29,970 nt of DNA from the IMG/VR virus record IMGVR_UViG_3300030104_004315, positions 1 through 29,970 of that record; one strand, 5' to 3'. Below the pieces are notes generated by a model, which did not search any database, was not told the origin of the DNA, and saw nothing but the letters and a program-made list of their open reading frames with translations. Shown piece after piece: positions 18,256 to 23,457 of the stretch; position 1 is the first letter of the stretch, and each line of letters begins with the position of its first letter. Made by a program: the position numbers and the translations under genes. Source of the DNA: a virus.

Positions 18256-19017
18256 TTCTTTCTGCTCGTCGATGCGCTTACAGACATGCTCCTCTGAGTG
18301 AAACTTAGGACAGGCTTCCTTGTACTCACACCAATCACAGAAGATATTTTCTTGAGCCCAGAACTCATCCTTCTTCTTCTTACGGATTCTCCAGACCTTT
18401 TCGATCTGTAACTTCTTCCAACGGTCAACTTGGAACTTGGAGAACTTAACAGTTACGAAGTTTCCTGTGACAGGGTAATAATGGGCACAGTAGATCTTAT
18501 TGTAGGGAACTCCATGTGTCTTATGGATAGCGTAGGCATACCCTTTCAACTGATTGTCGTCCATCAAGGTCTTCTTTTTCTTTTCTCTCTTAGATGTCTT
18601 GTAGTCGATAACTAGATATCCACCATCTGAGCCCTTGATTACCCGGTCGATAACGCCTATAAAGTTAATCTCGTGCTTCTCATCTAACGGGATGTTGAAC
18701 GTCTGCTCAGTGGAGACCGTCTCACCAAGCTTCTGATTCCACATTAGGAAGTTTTCCAGGCAGCACTTCATCCTGTCGTTCTCATGGAACGGAACTTTGT
18801 AGACGGGGCGTTCTTGCTCTGCTATCCTTAACAAGGACTTCAAGTCCCTTTCTTTGTATCCGACCTCAAATATCTTGTGAATAAAGGACCCGAAATTCAA
18901 AGCATCCTCATTCTTCGCGCCGAATCCCGGCAGTCGCAAGATGTATCTCAGTCTGTATTTCCACAGGCACTGGTCTATTATGTCACTCTTAGAGGCACTA
19001 ATACTATTTATAAACAT
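18190..19017 (-). CDS. RecB/Cas4-like PD-(D/E)XK nuclease with Fe-S cysteines
   Basis: A 275-residue exonuclease-type protein. The motifs run in the expected order: SASKSDIIDQCLWKYRLRY with Cys17 at the start; FGSFIHKIFE with the motif I His; FIGVIDRV with the catalytic Asp; YLVIDYKTSK with the D-x-K of motif III; QLKGYAYAI with the Gln/Tyr motif; and the Cys cluster CDWCEYKEACP (Cys227, 230, 236), which together with Cys17 matches the four-cysteine iron-sulfur site of Cas4, AddB and related nucleases. The tail after residue 250 is Lys/Asp-rich and probably disordered. Probable role is DNA end processing in phage replication or recombination. It is divergent from the primase gene, with overlapping start codons, and no Cas1/Cas2 or array is nearby. 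Confidence 0.85.
   Translation of the reverse strand: MFINSISASKSDIIDQCLWKYRLRYILRLPGFGAKNEDALNFGSFIHKIFEVGYKERDLKSLLRIAEQERPVYKVPFHENDRMKCCLENFLMWNQKLGETVSTEQTFNIPLDEKHEINFIGVIDRVIKGSDGGYLVIDYKTSKREKKKKTLMDDNQLKGYAYAIHKTHGVPYNKIYCAHYYPVTGNFVTVKFSKFQVDRWKKLQIEKVWRIRKKKKDEFWAQENIFCDWCEYKEACPKFHSEEHVCKRIDEQKELKKASNKPDDKKNVNKKAVRD
19003..19015 (+). promoter_or_regulatory. ACTATT motif 13 nt before the ATG (copy 2)
   Basis: ACTATTTATAAAC stands directly before the primase ATG at 19016, with no Shine-Dalgarno at a usable distance (the nearest AGAGG is about 20 bases away). It shares nine bases (ACTATTTAT) with the copy at 17795. It lies wholly inside the first codons of the minus-strand nuclease gene. 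Confidence 0.45.
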
Positions 19018-19957
19018 GATGGACGATTCTTATATTAGAAAGTACTGTCTGGATAAGTTCTCCTCTAATTATAGACTTGAGAGCGACGGAAGGCAGATGG
19101 TAGTTCCATCTATTTTCATTAATAATGACTACAAACGTCACATGTCTATTAATGTCGATAACGGTCTTTGGAGGTGCTTTAAAACTGGCGAGACTGGGAA
19201 CTTTATCAAGCTATATGTCCTGATGGAAAAGTGCTCCTACGCAGAGGCAAAGGTTAATCTAGCCTTTGAGCAGTTCAATGAGGGTGGCAAGATTCGCAAA
19301 CCCATCAGGTTCGATACTAATAAGATCCAGTCTAACATTGAAGGAGCAAAGGACTTCGAGTTTGTCGAGGATCATCCATTCGCTGTAAAGAGAATGGTCC
19401 CCGATGCCGAGTTCATGCTAGCAAAGTCTGGCCCTTACAAGGGTAGACTGATTATTCCATTCATCAACCGAAAGGGTAGATTGTTTTACTTTCAAGCTCG
19501 GGCTTTGGGTGATGAAATGCCTAAGTATTTAAACTGTAAGGATCTCAAGAGTTCTCAAGTCCTATACCCCTACGAATATAGCTCGTATGAGCCTCTGTAT
19601 GTCACTGAGGGAGTCTTTGATTGCCTAAGCCTACAGGCGGTAGGGTTAAACTCTACGACGACTCTAAGCTGTTACACGAGCCGTGAGCAGATGCTTCAAC
19701 TGAGTCAGTATCAAGGACCTCTTGTGTGTGCATTCGATAGTGACGAGGCTGGTCAGAAGGGTAGGGAGAAGTTCCTCCAACTTAGCAACTGGGTTTGCAG
19801 GGATAATATCCAATCCACTACTCCTCCAGATAGTTTTAAGGACTGGAACGAGGTGTTAATAAAAAAAGGTCCCGACTACCTGAAGCAGGCTGCTGAAAAA
19901 ACAATGCCTCTCAACAGCCTTGAGTATCTTCTGACATCACCTAATAATAAAGCCTAG
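19016..19957 (+). CDS. DNA primase, DnaG/gp61-like with Toprim domain
   Basis: About 313 residues from ATG at 19016 (a second ATG follows at once); an upstream in-frame ATG at 18941 is unlikely because it lies deep in the divergent nuclease gene. The primase makes RNA primers for lagging-strand synthesis and in T4 works with the gp41 helicase. The N-terminal part aligns in pattern with the DnaG zinc domain (MSINVDNGLWRCFKTGETGN, then FIKLYVLMEKCSYAEA), but most zinc ligands are absent. The Toprim domain has PLYVTEGVFDCLSLQAVGL with the catalytic Glu and CAFDSDEAGQKG with the D-x-D pair. Between them is the basic catalytic subdomain (GRLIIPFINRKGRLFYFQAR). T4 gp61 is 342 residues. The 3' end overlaps the convergent structural gene by 21 bases. 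Confidence 0.85.
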   Translation: MMDDSYIRKYCLDKFSSNYRLESDGRQMVVPSIFINNDYKRHMSINVDNGLWRCFKTGETGNFIKLYVLMEKCSYAEAKVNLAFEQFNEGGKIRKPIRFDTNKIQSNIEGAKDFEFVEDHPFAVKRMVPDAEFMLAKSGPYKGRLIIPFINRKGRLFYFQARALGDEMPKYLNCKDLKSSQVLYPYEYSSYEPLYVTEGVFDCLSLQAVGLNSTTTLSCYTSREQMLQLSQYQGPLVCAFDSDEAGQKGREKFLQLSNWVCRDNIQSTTPPDSFKDWNEVLIKKGPDYLKQAAEKTMPLNSLEYLLTSPNNKA

Positions 19958-20881
19958 ATCGTTTGAAACGATAGTTTGGTTTAGAGCGGTGAACTTGATC
20001 CTTGCGACATACGTGCCTGTCAGCGATCCTAAGTTTCCTGCAACAACTTCTGCATGAGTCTTCAAGGCATCTGTATCGAACGTGAAGACTGCTGTGTTCT
20101 CAGACGTAACATCCATGTAACCAGATGTATCGGTGTAACCCGAAACTGTAACCCTAGATGGTAAGTTTCTGTCACTGTTCTTCTTTACAATCTCAATCAT
20201 GGGGTCCATAACAAGAGACTCTTTGAACAGGTTTACGATGCTTCTGTCAACATTAGCATTCTCTAGGGTGAACTCGTTAACGAACTTAAGGTCTACCTTT
20301 GATCCTAGAACCAAATGATTATTCTCTAGCCTAGTATTAACTCTAAAGAGAAGAGGTTCGGTGATGCCAAAGAACCTGTCTTCAGTAAGAGTAAAATCGT
20401 TAATTATTGTGTCTAGATTAGAGCCATTTGCTCTTTGAACCGTCCAAACATCAATATACTTTCCAGTCCCTGAGACCGTGTTCAGTATGGTCTGATCACC
20501 GGATAAGTTGAATACTCCACTAGGTAGAGTTATGGTGTCTAATAACACACAAGCATACTGCCCGGTATCAAGCTTGTAAATACCCGAAGCGAGATTATTA
20601 GCATTGTAATTACTAGCGTCAAAAGCACTATTAGTAGTCAATGCCGCACTGTTCGAGAAGTGCATCAACACACTGGCACTAGCATCTGGAGTTATTTCAC
20701 CTTCTGCCGAAATTACAGAACTAGGTGACTCATTATCCGAAGCTGCAAATATGGAAACACCACTGATGGCGTGTGGGTCAGCATATTGTCCATCATTTAC
20801 AAAATATAAAAGTAAGGCTGTCGGGCCTTCGACTGTGGGTCTCTGATGCCTAGTGTCTACCTTTTTGTCATTGATTCGCAT
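19937..20881 (-). CDS. Probable virion structural protein, unknown family
   Basis: 314 residues, beta-rich and low in Cys and Lys, without signal peptide or membrane segment. It begins MRINDKKVDTRHQRPTVEGP, continues ALLLYFVNDGQYADPHAISG, and ends in Thr/Asn-rich strands (LTGTYVARIKFTALNQTIVS). The composition and its place right after the gp26-like gene, which it overlaps by 14 bases, fit a tail or neck component. I have an impression of similar conserved structural proteins in T4-like cyanophages, but I cannot align it. No enzymatic motif is visible. Its 3' end overlaps the plus-strand primase tail to tail. Confidence 0.7.
   Translation of the reverse strand: MRINDKKVDTRHQRPTVEGPTALLLYFVNDGQYADPHAISGVSIFAASDNESPSSVISAEGEITPDASASVLMHFSNSAALTTNSAFDASNYNANNLASGIYKLDTGQYACVLLDTITLPSGVFNLSGDQTILNTVSGTGKYIDVWTVQRANGSNLDTIINDFTLTEDRFFGITEPLLFRVNTRLENNHLVLGSKVDLKFVNEFTLENANVDRSIVNLFKESLVMDPMIEIVKKNSDRNLPSRVTVSGYTDTSGYMDVTSENTAVFTFDTDALKTHAEVVAGNLGSLTGTYVARIKFTALNQTIVSNDLGFIIR
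19958..19972. terminator. Perfect dyad at the convergent primase/structural gene junction
   Basis: ATCGTTTGAAACGAT starts on the base after the primase TAG. It can fold as a 6-bp stem with a 3-base loop. On the plus strand it is followed by AGTTTGG, a weak T tract; on the minus strand by a T-rich CTTTATTATTA shortly after. It could slow or end transcription from both sides, but the stem is short. Confidence 0.3.
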
Positions 20882-21116
20882 TCGCCAAAGCCTCTTCTTG
20901 CTGCTGTTTAATATCCTCGATATACAGGTTAATAAAAGTTATCCGCTCAGTGGATACCATCTTCTTAACATCTGAGTAAGAAAAATTACACTTGCTTACT
21001 AATATGTAGGCTTGACGCCTCAACTCCTCCAGAGTTAAAGAGTCTATTAGGTCACTGAAAAAAAAGTCGCATCTAAGGGCACTTCCATCATTGCGTGGTG
21101 ACCGCAAGATGGGCAT
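20868..21116 (-). CDS. -1-frame extension of the gp26-like gene (frameshift tail)
   Basis: Read alone this frame would start at ATG 21116, but that ATG has no Shine-Dalgarno and its first 18 codons are only the out-of-frame shadow of the zinc-ribbon region. Read as a -1 continuation from the T run at 21058-21065, it adds 63 residues beginning FSDLIDSLTLEELRRQAYIL, then VSKCNFSYSDVKKM and a Gln/Glu-rich end. The result is a 311-residue fusion beside the 251-residue normal product. The extension is helical and looks like real coding sequence. The arrangement equals that of lambda G/GT and P2 E/E' chaperones made before the tape measure. An independent small protein remains possible. Confidence 0.65.
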   Translation of the reverse strand: MPILRSPRNDGSALRCDFFFSDLIDSLTLEELRRQAYILVSKCNFSYSDVKKMVSTERITFINLYIEDIKQQQEEALANANQ

Positions 21117-21802
21117 TCAAACATGAAGCGAGGATCAAGCCCAAATTCCCCCTTTGCGACCTCGTTAGCTATACTTTTCACATCCACGATGTGCATTCTT
21201 TTAATCGCTTTTGAGACGAAGACTGGGTCTTCCATTCCATCCAGCGCGACTACAAATCTATACAGATTTTTTGAAAGAAGAGAAGCATCAGTTATATACA
21301 TCTCCTCCCTATTCCTAGGAAATCTAACAAGGGCTTCAACGCCCAACTTAGGAAGTTTCACTATTCTTGGGTCTTCAAAGTCTTCAGGAACATAGTTAAC
21401 ATTCAAGTCTTTGGCTACATCAATTTCAGTCTTGATTTCTTCACCGCAAGAAGGGCAAGCTAAATTAAACTTATACTCAGTCCCGTAAGATACCTCTCGA
21501 ACTTTCATAAGGAGGAAGAGCTTGTCAATATGAAGCAACTCTGGGACTTTGATGCCGTTAACACACTTTTCGAGTATGAGATTAATTATGTCGGCGCCTT
21601 GACCCCTGGAGTTTAGAATTCTTTCTTCTTCCTCAAAAGTTAAGGGGTTTACTACAACCTCCTCGATGTCACTGTAGAACTTTCCCCTTGAAGGAAGATC
21701 AACAACCTGTGAGACTACGGAGTCCACATTCTCAAACATCTTATCTAAGATATCATCATAGGAACTGACATCCTTTCCCTGTAACCGCTTAACCTCACTC
21801 AT
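21047..21802 (-). CDS. gp26: Baseplate protein gp26-like with zinc ribbon (T4_baseplate family)
   Basis: 251 residues in the normal frame. Two CPSCG knuckles (Cys116/119 and Cys230/233) should pair to form one zinc ribbon around a helical insert. Other landmarks are VSQVVDLPSRGKFYSDIEEV near residue 35 and the conserved helical part LFLLMKVREVSYGTEYKFN. This combination fits the T4 baseplate family that includes gp26, a hub-assembly factor of T4. A Shine-Dalgarno (AAGGA) lies 5-6 bases before the ATG. The last codons contain an eight-T run followed by a stop soon after, giving a likely frameshift into the overlapping 63-residue frame. The protein is probably a tail or baseplate assembly factor, perhaps a tape-measure chaperone. 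Confidence 0.8.
   Translation of the reverse strand: MSEVKRLQGKDVSSYDDILDKMFENVDSVVSQVVDLPSRGKFYSDIEEVVVNPLTFEEEERILNSRGQGADIINLILEKCVNGIKVPELLHIDKLFLLMKVREVSYGTEYKFNLACPSCGEEIKTEIDVAKDLNVNYVPEDFEDPRIVKLPKLGVEALVRFPRNREEMYITDASLLSKNLYRFVVALDGMEDPVFVSKAIKRMHIVDVKSIANEVAKGEFGLDPRFMFECPSCGHHAMMEVPLDATFFSVT
21058..21065 (-). promoter_or_regulatory. Slippery T8 run: candidate programmed -1 frameshift site
   Basis: On the coding strand the sequence is GCG ACT TTT TTT TCA GTG ACC TAA, so the heptamer T-TTT-TTT permits both tRNAs to slip back one base and still pair. The frame-0 stop is only three codons later. About 22 bases downstream there is a small hairpin, AACTC-TGGAG-GAGTT (21022-21036), that might assist. 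Confidence 0.65.
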
Positions 21803-21817
21803 ATAAATCCTTGTATA

Positions 21818-21825
21818 TTTTTATA
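21818..21825 (-). promoter_or_regulatory. Weak late-promoter-like element before the gp26-like gene
   Basis: Minus-strand TATAAAAA, one mismatch from the T4 late consensus TATAAATA, 15 bases upstream of the gp26-like ATG and before its AAGGA Shine-Dalgarno. It is the best candidate in the 37-base divergent gap, but the gap is AT-rich overall. Confidence 0.25.
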
Positions 21826-21826
21826 A

Positions 21827-21839
21827 ACTATTATAGTAT
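21827..21839 (+). promoter_or_regulatory. ACTATT motif 13 nt before the ATG (copy 3)
   Basis: ACTATTATAGTAT directly precedes the uvsW ATG at 21840. No Shine-Dalgarno is present. The ACTATT core is at exactly the same distance as in the other two plus-strand islands. Confidence 0.45.
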
Positions 21840-23225
21840 ATGAAAATAGTAATCGGGAACTTAACGTCCAAGCTGGAGACGGATAATCCCAAGATAATCG
21901 GGGCTCTTAGGGAAAAGTATTCATTCCCAGTCCCAGGACATGAATACTCACCAGCTTACAAAAAAAGACGATGGGATGGGAAAAAGAGATACTTTGCGAC
22001 TAGTGGCAAGTTTAGAACTGGCCTTTTATCCCGTATCGTAAAAGATTTAGAAAAGATTGGCGTTAAGGATATTGAGTGGGAAAATAAGGATGAGCCAGAA
22101 GAATTCTTTATTCCTGAAGCCGGAAACTTCAAGTATCGAGAATATCAAGAAAAAGCTATCGATCAGTGCCTTAAAAGAAGAAGGGCGATTATTGATAGTC
22201 CAACAGGCTCAGGTAAAACTCTAATCATGGCAGGATGTATTGCTGCACTTCAATGGGGTGATGATCCAAAAGTGGTGGTCCTTTTTAGGGAGAAAGGAAT
22301 TCTAAATCAAACTTACGAGTTTTTTAAGAAGTGTGGTATAAAGAATCTAGGGTATAACTCAGGAGAAGGTTATCTTCCCGGTCAAGTAATGCTTTCAACA
22401 GTGCAGAGCATTGAAAGAATTGTTGAAACCCACCTTCAAGATACTCAAGTTTTAATGGTTGATGAAGCGCACCAGTTTTGCAAGGGTGAGACCACGATAG
22501 CAGCCATTGAAAGCTTTCCTAATGCCTCCTACAGGCTTGCATTTACCGCTACACCCCCTAGAGAGAAAGCAAAAGATATCAACGCTAGAATGGTTCTGGA
22601 GGGCGCTTTCGGTCCTGTCTACACGACTCGAACAGCAGAGGATCTAATTAAAGATGGTGCGCTGGCCAAGCCCATAATCCAAGTTGTAGATAACACTCCT
22701 GCATCATCTGTTGCGAATGACTTAACTTATCTTGATATCTATGATCAATACGTGGTAAATTGTGATGTCCGTAATGATAAAATTAAAGATATTGTATCAA
22801 AAGTATACCAATCTAATCCCAATGCAAAGATCTTAATTCTTGTAAAAAACTTGCAGCACATTGAGAACTTACAAGAAAGGATCAGTAACTGTTATACTAT
22901 TGAAGGTAAGGATGATATTGATAGTAGGTATGATGTTATAAACAAGTTTGTAAAAGACGATAAGGCTGCTACAATAATTGGTACTAACGTTATGCAAACT
23001 GGTATTAGTATTGATGAGATTACACACATGATTAATGCTAGAGGATTATCAGGTGAGGTGCCAACGTTACAGGGTTTGGGTAGAGGTATTCGTAAAGCAG
23101 ACGGTAAGGATACTATGTATTTCTATGACTTCTACGATAGAGTTCCTTACCTAGAAAATCACTCGAAACAAAGAATACAACACTACAAAAGATTAAAGTT
23201 TGAGGTAAATAATGTCCGATTCTGA
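21840..23225 (+). CDS. uvsW: UvsW-like DEAH-box recombination helicase
   Basis: 461 residues, an SF2 helicase that in T4 remodels branched DNA and removes R-loops to switch from origin to recombination-dependent replication. An N-terminal domain includes SPAYKKRRWDGKKRYF, as in UvsW. Walker A is SPTGSGKT (about 120-127), the DEAH box is at 208-211, motif III is TATPP (about 236-240), and motif VI is QGLGRGIRKADGK (about 411-423). The length is slightly under T4 UvsW (about 500). The ATG overlaps an AT-rich motif and has no Shine-Dalgarno. It heads a two-gene plus-strand operon inside late minus-strand genes. Confidence 0.93.
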   Translation: MKIVIGNLTSKLETDNPKIIGALREKYSFPVPGHEYSPAYKKRRWDGKKRYFATSGKFRTGLLSRIVKDLEKIGVKDIEWENKDEPEEFFIPEAGNFKYREYQEKAIDQCLKRRRAIIDSPTGSGKTLIMAGCIAALQWGDDPKVVVLFREKGILNQTYEFFKKCGIKNLGYNSGEGYLPGQVMLSTVQSIERIVETHLQDTQVLMVDEAHQFCKGETTIAAIESFPNASYRLAFTATPPREKAKDINARMVLEGAFGPVYTTRTAEDLIKDGALAKPIIQVVDNTPASSVANDLTYLDIYDQYVVNCDVRNDKIKDIVSKVYQSNPNAKILILVKNLQHIENLQERISNCYTIEGKDDIDSRYDVINKFVKDDKAATIIGTNVMQTGISIDEITHMINARGLSGEVPTLQGLGRGIRKADGKDTMYFYDFYDRVPYLENHSKQRIQHYKRLKFEVNNVRF

Positions 23226-23457
23226 AATTATTACAAAAGAAGCGCAGATCGATACAATCAACAAGATTACTAAAGATCAGCAGAACATGCTTGATGCCTG
23301 CATGGATATCCTAAAAGACATAAAGGATGATGAAAAGATTACAGAGACAACTGTAAGGAACTTGACGAGTGTCCTGCGAGAGTTAGATTCTCTTCGTGAA
23401 CTTTTCTACACTCGCCTGTTCAACTCACTTAAACGTGGTGACATGCTACTGAATTAG
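23212..23457 (+). CDS. Small helical protein downstream of uvsW
   Basis: 81 residues, predicted almost wholly helical, with heptad-like spacing (ITKDQQNMLDACMDILKDIK, then TTVRNLTSVLRELDSLRELF), acidic at first and basic at the end. The ATG at 23212 is inside the end of uvsW (14-base overlap) and has its own Shine-Dalgarno, GAGGT at 23202-23206. T4 also has a small gene, uvsW.1, next to uvsW, so this could be a positional counterpart; I cannot show sequence similarity. Its 3' end overlaps the convergent fibre gene by 12 bases. Confidence 0.75.
   Translation: MSDSEIITKEAQIDTINKITKDQQNMLDACMDILKDIKDDEKITETTVRNLTSVLRELDSLRELFYTRLFNSLKRGDMLLN

Noticed and set aside
19005-19012. A perfect minus-strand TATAAATA (T4 late consensus)
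   Set aside because: It lies in codons 2-5 of the nuclease gene, so a transcript from it would start after the start codon and could not encode the full protein. It more likely reflects the plus-strand ACTATTTAT motif.
18941-19015. An upstream in-frame ATG that would lengthen the primase by 25 residues
   Set aside because: The extra part is antisense to conserved nuclease residues (the Cys17 region), hydrophobic, and unlike primase N-termini; ATG 19016 fits better.
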